Source: Myxococcales bacterium
GTDB taxonomy: Bacteria > Myxococcota_A > Polyangia > Polyangiales > Polyangiaceae
Reading direction: 5' to 3'
Assembly: GCA_023248785.1 (NCBI GenBank)
Contig: JAHFDX010000222.1
Location: 1-6,069, forward strand
DNA length: 6,069 nucleotides
Shown here: piece after piece, positions 1-5,770 of the stretch
Layout of the letters: the number at the start of each line of letters is the position of its first letter
Numbering within the stretch: the stretch's first letter is position 1
Notes under the pieces: model-generated
What the model was told of the DNA's origin: nothing
The model's database searches: none
What the model saw: only the letters and a program-made list of their open reading frames with translations
Program-made: the position numbers and the translations under genes

Positions 1-586
1 TACGCTCAAGGAAGCGTTTTTTTTGTTCCGCCTTGGATACATTTAGGAAGAACTTGACCACGATCACGCCGTTTTGAACCAAGTACTTTTCGAAGCTGTT
101 GATCTGATCGAAGCGCTTGGTCCAAATTTTCTTGATGCGCGCTTCCTTCGGCAATTGCTGCTTGAGAAGAAGTTCGTGATGCACGCGCACCACAAGTACC
201 TCTTCGTAGTAGGAGCGATTGAAGATCCCGATGCGACCACGCTCCGGCAAACAGCGCATCGATCGCCACAAGTAATCGTGATCGAGCTCTTCAGCCGAGG
301 GAGCCTTGAAGCTAAATACCTGACAGCCCTGAGGGTTTATGCCGCTCATGACGTGCTTGATGCACCCGTCTTTGCCTGCGGCGTCCATCGCTTGAAAGAG
401 GATAAGCAGCGCGTACGTGTTGTCCGCGTACAGCATGTCTTGGTATTTCGCGAGACGTGAGACTTCCTTCACGAGGCCAACCTCACCCGCGTTACGTGAG
501 AACTTGCCCGTGTATTTGGGGTCGTAGTCCCTGATCCGAATGCGCTTGCCCGGCGGAACGAGGAGCTTTTCGTAATCAACCTTCAT
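1..586 (-). CDS. ppk2: Polyphosphate kinase 2 family protein (PPK2), 3' end outside window
   Basis: Partial gene: 195 codons are visible, reading leftward from an ATG at 586 and leaving the window before any stop; family members are usually about 260-300 residues. PPK2 enzymes move phosphate between inorganic polyphosphate and nucleotides (ADP, GDP or AMP) in the cytoplasm. Seen in the translation: an N-terminal PGKRIRIRDYDP segment typical of the family, a Walker A loop QAMDAAGKDG at about residues 65-74, a following SGINPQGCQV / FKAPSAEELDHDYLWR block at about 81-108, and a Walker B/lid region GIFNRSYYEEVLVVRVH at about 120-136. The MDAAGKD plus FNRSYYE pattern resembles the AMP/ADP-phosphorylating subgroups more than the FDRSWY subgroup, but substrate direction cannot be read from this. 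It follows coaD by 35 bp on the same strand, probably co-transcribed. The Shine-Dalgarno signal is weak: a GAG five bases before ATG, next to a hairpin. The family call is secure; the subclass is inference. Confidence 0.93.
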   Translation of the reverse strand, partial: MKVDYEKLLVPPGKRIRIRDYDPKYTGKFSRNAGEVGLVKEVSRLAKYQDMLYADNTYALLILFQAMDAAGKDGCIKHVMSGINPQGCQVFSFKAPSAEELDHDYLWRSMRCLPERGRIGIFNRSYYEEVLVVRVHHELLLKQQLPKEARIKKIWTKRFDQINSFEKYLVQNGVIVVKFFLNVSKAEQKKRFLER

Positions 587-609
587 GAGCGCTCGAGGCT
601 ATCAGCCTC
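587..609 (-). promoter_or_regulatory. Hairpin plus 8-bp palindrome ahead of ppk2
   Basis: Positions 595-600 (gaggct) and 604-609 (agcctc) form a perfect 6-bp stem with a 3-base loop. Directly beside it, 587-594 is the self-complementary octamer gagcgctc, which abuts the ppk2 ATG. No T-run follows in the minus direction, so it does not look like an intrinsic terminator. A structured leader affecting ppk2 translation, or an mRNA processing site between coaD and ppk2, is possible but unproven. Confidence 0.45.
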
Positions 610-621
610 AATGGGCGGTGC

Positions 622-1125
622 CTACGGCGCCTTCGCCTTGAATTTTTGTTTCAGCGCTTCGATCACAACGGGCGGCGCATAGCGACTGACGTCACCCCCG
701 TGGCTTGCGATTTCGCGCACGAGCGAGGCGGAAATAAAGCCGTTACGCGTGCGCGTCGGAAGAAAGATCGTATCGACAGCAGGGTTTAGATCTGCGTTTG
801 CGTGCGCGATTTGAAGCTCGTACTCAAAGTCCGTCGCAGCGCGCAGGCCTCTCACAATGACGAGCGCACCCACCTGTTTGCAGTAATCAATAAGAAGGCC
901 ATCAAACCCTTCGACGCGAACGTTTGGCAGATGACGCGCACTTTTGGCAACAAGATCGAGTCGCTCTTCTACAGTGAAGAGGGGTTCGCGCGTCGGATGC
1001 CGACCAAGACCCACAATGACGTCGCTAAACATGGCCGAAGCGCGCTCAATCAGGTCGAGGTGACCAAGCGTCGGTGGATCGAAACTTCCGGCATACACGG
1101 CAAGCCGCGCAATGGCCGTGCTCAT
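622..1125 (-). CDS. coaD: Phosphopantetheine adenylyltransferase (CoaD)
   Basis: Catalyses transfer of AMP from ATP to 4'-phosphopantetheine to give dephospho-CoA, the penultimate and often rate-limiting step of CoA synthesis, in the cytosol. The 167-residue product is complete (E. coli enzyme 159). Motifs in order: AVYAGSFDPPTLGH with the nucleotidyltransferase T-x-G-H signature (T19, G21, H22); the loop HPTREPLFTVEER, where R46 replaces the usual lysine; the RGLRAATDFEYELQIAHAN block at 92-110; and NGFISASLVREIASHGGDV at 128-146, matching the family's ISS(S/T)-type nucleotide-binding segment. The start is well supported: AAAGGA lies at 1134-1139, 8 bases before ATG. That ATG overlaps the stop of the preceding lipoprotein gene in an ATGA, implying translational coupling. 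Pairing with a TPR/retropepsin-like lipoprotein is not the usual coaD context; rsmD is the common neighbour in many bacteria. Confidence 0.97.
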   Translation of the reverse strand: MSTAIARLAVYAGSFDPPTLGHLDLIERASAMFSDVIVGLGRHPTREPLFTVEERLDLVAKSARHLPNVRVEGFDGLLIDYCKQVGALVIVRGLRAATDFEYELQIAHANADLNPAVDTIFLPTRTRNGFISASLVREIASHGGDVSRYAPPVVIEALKQKFKAKAP

Positions 1126-2450
1126 GGCTTCGTTCCTTTCAGACGTTCCGTTGGAGGGTCATTTGCGGGTGACGCTTTTGCGGCAATCGATGCAGCGGGA
1201 TCCGGTTCGACCCATAAATGTTTACCTTCATCGGAAAACGTCATGCGAAAATTTGTGAGCAAATCTGCGCCAACGACACCGCCAAATGTTACGCCGTTAC
1301 CAGCTCGTTCCTCGGTGGCCGAAGAGAAAAAGGCAGGAACGCGCCCGAGATCGTAACCTGCAAAATGAAAAATCTTGAGCGTCCCCGATCGCATGTCTGG
1401 CGCGCCTTCCACTGGAAGAAGCGATTTGAGCTCGACACCCGCGCGCTGCCAGCTTTCCGCCGAAAGGACCACCGTTGTCGGGCGAGTGCTGTCGATGAGG
1501 AAGGGTGAAGCATCTGCCTCGTTGGGTCCCACGTTGGCGCGGACGGAAAGGGATCCATGGACGTACCACGCAGGAACGTGGCTTGCGTCGGGTGGCGATG
1601 CCGGATCCTCGCGGCGAAACACGAGCTGATCGGCTCTCCGATCGATCGTGGCATGAAGTCGCCGCAATAGGTTTGTGCCGATGAGGGCACGAACGGGAAC
1701 CTTCAACCTGCGACTGAGAGGCGAGAGATCGCGAACCACGGCGGGAACGTCACGCACCTCGATGCGGTCGAAGCGCAAACTGACCCATTCGGGCTCTCGC
1801 CTCGTCGCTGAGTCGACCACAAGGTCGAGCTCGTTCGTCGCGATCGCAGCGAGCACCTGATCGCCTTCAAGCTCTATCGGAACCACGCCGTACGGCATCA
1901 CATACTGCTCGCCGATCATGCGAGGCATCTCGATAGATGAAACGTAACCACCTTCGATCGTAAAAGGCGTGCGCCCGCGTCCACGACGCGCAAGCTTGGC
2001 GACTTGGGTTGCCCATGCATCGCGCACGGAGGGATCGGCCGTGAACGCTTCGAGCGCATCGGCGGTCTCTTCGAGCTGGCCTTTGTGCCAATACGCAACG
2101 CCGCGCACGAACTTCGCCTGGGTCATCGTGAGACCATCGGTCATCGTGAGCGCTTCGTCGAACTCGAGGCGAGCGAGGGAAAGTTGCCCCGCCAGAAGGC
2201 GGACTTCAGGATCTTTCGGTGCCGAAAGCGAAGCGCGCTTCGAAGCCTCTGCCGCATCGTCGAAGTCGCCGCGGCGATAACTTTCCTTCGCGCGAAGAAG
2301 CCACTGATTCGCGACAGACGACCTTTCCGGTACTTGTGACTCGCTCGGTCCGCCGCATGCCATGAGCGCACCTACAGCGACACTTGCCGCCAAGCGGCCG
2401 ACTGTGGCAATTGAGTTTCGAAGGGTCATCGCCCGCATGGAAACGTTCAT
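1122..2450 (-). CDS. TPR-containing lipoprotein with doubled retropepsin-like domain
   Basis: A 442-residue predicted lipoprotein. Residues 1-31 form a basic, then hydrophobic signal peptide ending in a lipobox-like LMAC, with lipidated cysteine C32 followed by GG; methionine at -2 is slightly unusual. Residues about 48-140 look like TPR-type helical hairpins (YRRGDFDDAAEASKRA, EFDEAL, YWHKGQLEETADALEAF). Residues about 162-417 resemble two retropepsin-like aspartyl protease units. Each has a candidate active-site turn (VVD213SA and LID320ST) and the later conserved glycine hairpin (ALIGTNLLRRLHATIDRR at 255-272; GGVVGADLLTNFRMTFSDEG at 390-409). Neither turn is the canonical D-[ST]-G, so activity is doubtful and a binding or structural role is as likely. 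The start overlaps the upstream exonuclease stop as ATGA and the stop overlaps coaD likewise, so the gene is the middle of a coupled trio. No recognised gene name. Protease-fold assignment is by motif reading, not by search. Confidence 0.82.
   Translation of the reverse strand: MNVSMRAMTLRNSIATVGRLAASVAVGALMACGGPSESQVPERSSVANQWLLRAKESYRRGDFDDAAEASKRASLSAPKDPEVRLLAGQLSLARLEFDEALTMTDGLTMTQAKFVRGVAYWHKGQLEETADALEAFTADPSVRDAWATQVAKLARRGRGRTPFTIEGGYVSSIEMPRMIGEQYVMPYGVVPIELEGDQVLAAIATNELDLVVDSATRREPEWVSLRFDRIEVRDVPAVVRDLSPLSRRLKVPVRALIGTNLLRRLHATIDRRADQLVFRREDPASPPDASHVPAWYVHGSLSVRANVGPNEADASPFLIDSTRPTTVVLSAESWQRAGVELKSLLPVEGAPDMRSGTLKIFHFAGYDLGRVPAFFSSATEERAGNGVTFGGVVGADLLTNFRMTFSDEGKHLWVEPDPAASIAAKASPANDPPTERLKGTKP
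1134..1139 (-). promoter_or_regulatory. Ribosome binding site of coaD
   Basis: On the minus strand this reads AAAGGA, 8 bases upstream of the coaD ATG and inside the last codons of the preceding gene. It fixes the coaD start and is compatible with reinitiation at the ATGA overlap. Confidence 0.7.
2121..2150. repeat. In-frame 12-bp direct repeat in the TPR region
   Basis: The 12-mer ggtcatcgtgag occurs at 2121-2132 and again at 2139-2150, a period of 18 bp. On the coding (minus) strand it gives a six-residue period, LTMTDG followed by LTMTQ, at residues 101-111 of the lipoprotein. It looks like a small tandem duplication that kept the reading frame. Confidence 0.75.
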
Positions 2451-3304
2451 TTTGGCTCAACGCTGAGAATACGGTCCGCGCGCAAATCGATGCGGCCCCG
2501 TCCCGGCAGCTGATACCCGATTACGCGAGGTGGGTCGAGACCTGTAATGACCCGCGTCACCACCATATCGAATGCCTCGGGCATCTTGCGGCGGGGGCGA
2601 TACACAACGTGAACCGGACGTGCGCTCGTCACTGCATCTTCGCAATGTGCCAAAATCACCGCACGCGCAATTCGCTCGCCAACGCGCACTTCCCATAGGT
2701 CGCGTGCCGTCGCTGGGGAGAGCGCCTCTTTGCAATGACGAAACACCTCGCGCAAGGCCTGCACATCCGGCTCGGCCCTATGCGCAATAGGGCGACTTAA
2801 CCCAAAATGTGCGCACAACGCGTCGAGCGAATGGCTTGGCAGCGCAAAGGCTCGCCGACTCAACGTCAACGTGTCGATGTACCAAGACCTTTCGAACGAT
2901 ATGCCAAGGCGCGCAAATTCTGCCCGAAGGAACGCCAAATCATACGGAGCTGCATGTGCCACAAAGATGGCGCCCTCAAGGATTTCGAGAATGCGTGATG
3001 CAATCTCTGCGAACGTTGGAGCGCTCATGAGCATGGCGGATTCAATGCCGTGAATGCCCTCATTGCCGCTCGCGTCCGCGCCCGGCCTTACCAACGAAAC
3101 AAGGCGATCGACGATGTCATCACCACGTACCCGCTCAACACACACCTCAATCACACGATGGTGAGCGGCATCAAGCCCGGTCATCTCCAAATCGACAAAC
3201 GCAAAAGGAGCTTCCCCGATCGGATTGTCCCAAGGGGGGCCTTTGGGGGGCAGCGCCGAAGTGGGGCGCGGAGGGATGGATGAGGGGAAGTGTGAGGACG
3301 GCAC
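2447..3304 (-). CDS. DnaQ-like DEDDh 3'-5' exonuclease with C-terminal WYL-like domain
   Basis: A 285-residue protein starting at GTG 3304, with a GGAAG four bases upstream; no other good start exists before the catalytic core. Residues 1-30 are a proline-rich, probably disordered leader. Residues about 33-195 carry the RNase T/DnaQ exonuclease fold: ExoI FVDLEMTGLD (D38, E40), ExoII FVAHAAPYDLAFL (D122) and ExoIII HRAEPD (H175, D180), i.e. all four acidic ligands and the DEDDh histidine. Family members remove nucleotides from 3' ends of DNA or RNA using two metal ions; the substrate here is unknown. Residues about 212-284 (ARAVILAHCEDAV.. through ..RIDLRADRILSVEP) match the WYL domain pattern: basic YR strand, a later GY strand and a closing RADRI-SVE. 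They lack the literal W-Y-L triplet. First gene of the minus-strand train; its stop overlaps the next gene's ATG. It is not polymerase-fused, so probably not the replicative epsilon subunit. Exonuclease call strong, WYL call moderate. Confidence 0.88.
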   Translation of the reverse strand: MPSSHFPSSIPPRPTSALPPKGPPWDNPIGEAPFAFVDLEMTGLDAAHHRVIEVCVERVRGDDIVDRLVSLVRPGADASGNEGIHGIESAMLMSAPTFAEIASRILEILEGAIFVAHAAPYDLAFLRAEFARLGISFERSWYIDTLTLSRRAFALPSHSLDALCAHFGLSRPIAHRAEPDVQALREVFRHCKEALSPATARDLWEVRVGERIARAVILAHCEDAVTSARPVHVVYRPRRKMPEAFDMVVTRVITGLDPPRVIGYQLPGRGRIDLRADRILSVEPK

Positions 3305-3349
3305 GTGGCTTCCAACGAAAAAAAAGCGCGGTTATGGTAGCGATGGATC
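3305..3349. promoter_or_regulatory. Short divergent intergenic region
   Basis: Only 45 bp separate the GTG start of the exonuclease gene (minus) from the GTG start of the DAHP synthase gene (plus). It holds an A8 run at 3318-3325 and the Shine-Dalgarno sites (ggaag on minus at 3309-3313; ggtag/gga at 3336-3347 on plus). A TATGGT at 3333-3338 could serve as a plus-strand -10 and TACCAT at 3334-3339 as a minus-strand one, but neither has a matching -35. The promoters probably extend into the 5' ends of both genes. Confidence 0.35.
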
Positions 3350-4729
3350 GTGACCTGGTCGCCGGATTCATGGAAGTCGAAACCGAACACGCAGGAATTT
3401 CTTTATGAAAATCCTGCGGAACTCGATGCTGCATTGGCCCGCCTTGGTGAGCTGCCTCCGCTTGTTACCTCGTGGGAAATTGAGCGGTTAAGGAGCTATT
3501 TCGCGGAGGCCGAGCAAGGCAAGCGTTTCGTCATTCAGGGCGGCGATTGTGCGGAAACCATCGCGGATTGTCGATCCGACATCATTGCGAACAAGCTCAA
3601 AATTTTGCTCCAAATGTCCCTCGTCTTGATCCACGCAGGCCACAAGCCTGTTGTGCGGGTGGGGCGCTTTGCTGGGCAGTATGCAAAACCTCGCTCAAGG
3701 GCGACGGAAGTGCGAGGGAACCTTGAGTTACCCAGCTACTTCGGCGACTTGGTGAACCGACCTGAATTTTCGCCTGAGGCACGCCGCACCGATCCGATGA
3801 TGCTACTTCGGGGATACGAACACGCCGCGCTAACGCTCAACTTCGTGCGATCGCTCAGCGCCGGCGGCTTCGCCGATGTACACCACCCCGAGTATTGGGA
3901 GCTCTCGTTCTTTCGCAAAGCCGAGCTGTCGCAAACCCTTAGAGACGAGTACGAACAGATGACGCGGCGTCTTTCGGAGGCCATCCGCTTCATGGAAGCG
4001 CTGGGCGAGAACACGGTCGAGGAGCTCACGCGCGTCGACTTCTTCACGAGTCACGAGGGCCTCAACTTGCACTACGAAGCCGCGCAGACGCGTCGCGTGC
4101 CAAGACGAGCGACGCCCTACGATCTCACCGCGCATTTTCCATGGATCGGCGAACGCACGCGCCAACTCGACGGGGCGCACGTTGAGTTCTTTCGCGGGAT
4201 TGCAAACCCTGTCGGCGTTAAAGTGGGGCCGTCGATTTCCGAAGGCGAGCTCCTTCGGCTCATCGAAGTTCTAAATCCGACCAACGAGTGTGGAAAACTC
4301 GTGCTGATTTCGCGCCTCGGAGCTTCAAAGGTGGAAACTCAGCTACCGCGGCTCGTGGGCGCAGTTCGCGGAGCGGGGCGCAACGTTCTTTGGATGTGCG
4401 ATCCAATGCATGGCAACACGCATACCACCGCGTCGGGAGTGAAGACACGTAACTTCGACAACATCTTGCGCGAGGTCGAGATTTCCTTCGATGTTCACGA
4501 AACCGAACGGTCCACGCTTGGCGGTGTTCACTTCGAACTCACGGGCGAAGACGTCACGGAATGCACCGGCGGGGCAGCCGGCATCACCGAGGCAGACCTC
4601 GACAAGAACTACGCAAGCGTCTGCGATCCGCGCCTGAACTATCGACAGGCGCTTGAAATGGGCTTTCGAATCGCGAGACGCATGCGTGTGTCAACTGCAC
4701 CTGAGAGTCATCGCAGCAATGGCCCTTAG
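3350..4729 (+). CDS. aroG: Class II 3-deoxy-7-phosphoheptulonate (DAHP) synthase
   Basis: Condenses phosphoenolpyruvate with erythrose 4-phosphate to DAHP, the first step of the shikimate pathway to aromatic amino acids. The 459-residue product is close to the mycobacterial class II enzyme (about 460) and begins with the family's N-terminus, TWSPDSWKSKP. Metal-site residues are all present: C67 in QGGDCAE, H354 in DPMHGNT, E396 in FELTGED and D426 in CDPRLN. Other family signatures are RVGRFAGQYAKPRS, DFFTSHEGLNLHYE, GIANPVGVKVGP and DVTECTGG. The start is GTG 3350: a stop lies in frame at 3338-3340 and no ATG lies between, while residue 2 onward already matches the family. The gene stands alone on its strand, with no other aro genes nearby. 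It overlaps the convergent lipoprotein gene by 4 bp. The long form and central helical segment (about residues 190-225) suggest a primary-metabolism enzyme rather than a short phenazine-type one. The symbol follows mycobacterial usage. Confidence 0.97.
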   Translation: MTWSPDSWKSKPNTQEFLYENPAELDAALARLGELPPLVTSWEIERLRSYFAEAEQGKRFVIQGGDCAETIADCRSDIIANKLKILLQMSLVLIHAGHKPVVRVGRFAGQYAKPRSRATEVRGNLELPSYFGDLVNRPEFSPEARRTDPMMLLRGYEHAALTLNFVRSLSAGGFADVHHPEYWELSFFRKAELSQTLRDEYEQMTRRLSEAIRFMEALGENTVEELTRVDFFTSHEGLNLHYEAAQTRRVPRRATPYDLTAHFPWIGERTRQLDGAHVEFFRGIANPVGVKVGPSISEGELLRLIEVLNPTNECGKLVLISRLGASKVETQLPRLVGAVRGAGRNVLWMCDPMHGNTHTTASGVKTRNFDNILREVEISFDVHETERSTLGGVHFELTGEDVTECTGGAAGITEADLDKNYASVCDPRLNYRQALEMGFRIARRMRVSTAPESHRSNGP

Positions 4730-5658
4730 AGGTTTTCGACCTTTGTACACGTATGGTTCACGCACGAAGCCGTCGGAGGCTTGATGCACATGATCATCGG
4801 GCATATGATCGGCTTGCTCGAGCAGAACTTGTTCCACGAACCTTCGTTCGTCGATTCCGTGGACGTATTCATGACGGTAGTCGCGCAGCGTGCACAGTAA
4901 CAGTCCGCGTCCGACGTTACTTGTTTGCTGTATGCCGTAACCGTGCACTCGGAGTTGCTGTTGCAGTAAAGCGGGTCGCTCGACTTGTGCCGGACCTGCG
5001 TCCAGAACTGCGAAACGGAAAGAGCGCGGCCACCGTTTGTCGTGGTGTGCACGGACCCGGTCGCGATCACGTTTTCCTTGTGGAAAATGGATTCAACCTT
5101 GCTGCCGTACGCGCCGTCGAGATCTGACAGCTTCCGCGACGACCTCGAGTTGAGTTCATCCGCCGTGGTGTCAAAGCATGGTGCGCGGAAGCACACGAGG
5201 TTGTCGAACTTCACGCGGTAAAACGATCCGCTTGCGGTTGCGTCTGTCGCTGCTTGCCATGCCTCGGTGGCCTTGAGCACACCGAGTGTCCACTGGCCGT
5301 AGTAGTTTTTTGAACCAATCGTGCCGCGGAACACCAGCGAACCTGTGCCACTCGCATCGGAGGGGTCGAGCCCGGCTGAAGACCAATCGATATCGGCGAC
5401 GTAGCACTCGGCACTGTACGAGCCATCCATGCAACGCGTGGTCGAATGGTTGACGCGCTTAATCCAATAGCCGCCACAAAGGGGGGCCATGCATCGGCGA
5501 TAGTCCCCACGCACGCTGAAATAGGTCGACGTGCTCGATAAGCTCGCGGCCGCTTCGTCTGACTCTACTTGTTCCGTTAGCTCCGTTGGCGCGCCCGAAC
5601 ATGCCACGATCCCGGCCACATTCGCCGCGAGCGCGGCAAAAAATAACTGCTTTTTCAT
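4726..5658 (-). CDS. Cysteine-rich lipoprotein, DUF6748-like
   Basis: A 310-residue predicted lipoprotein of unknown function. The signal peptide MKKQLFFAALAANVAGIVAC ends in lipobox IVAC with lipidated C20 and serine at +2, compatible with outer-membrane sorting. After a Ser/Thr/Glu-rich linker, residues about 45-220 hold a domain with two similar CX4C elements, RCMAPLCGGY (C56, C61) and VCFRAPCFD (C156, C161), plus C76 and C85. The CMAPLCGGY-IKRVN wording resembles myxobacterial DUF6748 proteins as I remember them; this was not searched. The tail (residues 232-304) carries ten cysteines, including DADCYCARC and ICPMIMCIKPPTASC. The mature chain thus has 16 cysteines besides the lipid anchor, an even number suiting disulfides. 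I prefer the ATG at 5658 to the in-frame GTG at 5670: AGGAG at 5670-5674 overlaps that GTG but sits 11 bases before the ATG. Convergent with the DAHP synthase gene. Confidence 0.85.
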   Translation of the reverse strand: MKKQLFFAALAANVAGIVACSGAPTELTEQVESDEAAASLSSTSTYFSVRGDYRRCMAPLCGGYWIKRVNHSTTRCMDGSYSAECYVADIDWSSAGLDPSDASGTGSLVFRGTIGSKNYYGQWTLGVLKATEAWQAATDATASGSFYRVKFDNLVCFRAPCFDTTADELNSRSSRKLSDLDGAYGSKVESIFHKENVIATGSVHTTTNGGRALSVSQFWTQVRHKSSDPLYCNSNSECTVTAYSKQVTSDADCYCARCATTVMNTSTESTNEGSWNKFCSSKPIICPMIMCIKPPTASCVNHTCTKVENL

Positions 5659-5669
5659 GAAATTTTTCA

Positions 5670-5674
5670 CTCCT
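5670..5674 (-). promoter_or_regulatory. Shine-Dalgarno that decides the cysteine-rich lipoprotein start
   Basis: The minus strand reads AGGAG here. Its last base is the first base of the upstream GTG candidate, so it cannot serve that start. It lies 11 bases before the ATG at 5658, a long but workable spacing. Confidence 0.6.
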
Positions 5675-5706
5675 GCCCAGTCTCAGGGGATTAACGTTTC
5701 GGTCGC

Positions 5707-5735
5707 TGGGTAGCGCCATACCGGACACTCGTCAA
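5707..5735 (-). promoter_or_regulatory. Possible sigma-70-type promoter for the cysteine-rich lipoprotein
   Basis: On the minus strand TTGACG (5730-5735) is followed after 17 bp by TACCCA (5707-5712). The -35 is five of six to consensus; the -10 is poor. The position would give a leader of roughly 40 bases before the ATG at 5658. Tentative, since the -10 is weak and promoter consensus in this group is loose. Confidence 0.35.
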
Positions 5736-5745
5736 GACATGTCGT

Positions 5746-5770
5746 TAAATGTGCGCCATAAGCGCATTTA
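5746..5770 (-). other. Imperfect inverted repeat at the end of the FG-GAP gene
   Basis: The arms taaatg-tg-cg (5746-5755) and cgcattta (5763-5770) pair over 8 bp with a two-base bulge around a 7-base loop. The TAA stop of the upstream gene is the outer edge of the right arm. No T-run follows in the transcribed direction, so a terminator is not demonstrated; a protein binding site or mRNA 3' end structure are alternatives. Confidence 0.35.

Noticed and set aside
17..24. A8 run in ppk2 reading as an A_AAA_AAA slippery heptamer in frame
   Set aside because: It simply encodes the lysines of the conserved EQKKRFLER segment; no stimulatory stem or alternative product can be shown at the window edge.
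74..460. 128-codon plus-strand open frame at the left edge
   Set aside because: It is the antisense shadow of the conserved PPK2 coding sequence.
802..1356. 184-codon plus-strand open frame opposite coaD and the lipoprotein
   Set aside because: It lies antisense to two strongly supported genes, has no recognisable domain, and its composition reflects the opposite strand's codons.
4730..4745. aggt-tttcg-acct followed by ttt as a terminator for the DAHP synthase gene
   Set aside because: The stem is only 4 bp with a weak T stretch, and it lies inside the coding end of the convergent gene.
5459..5728. 89-codon minus-strand frame across the lipoprotein start
   Set aside because: It overlaps the signal peptide region of the lipoprotein gene in another frame and has no motif or good start.
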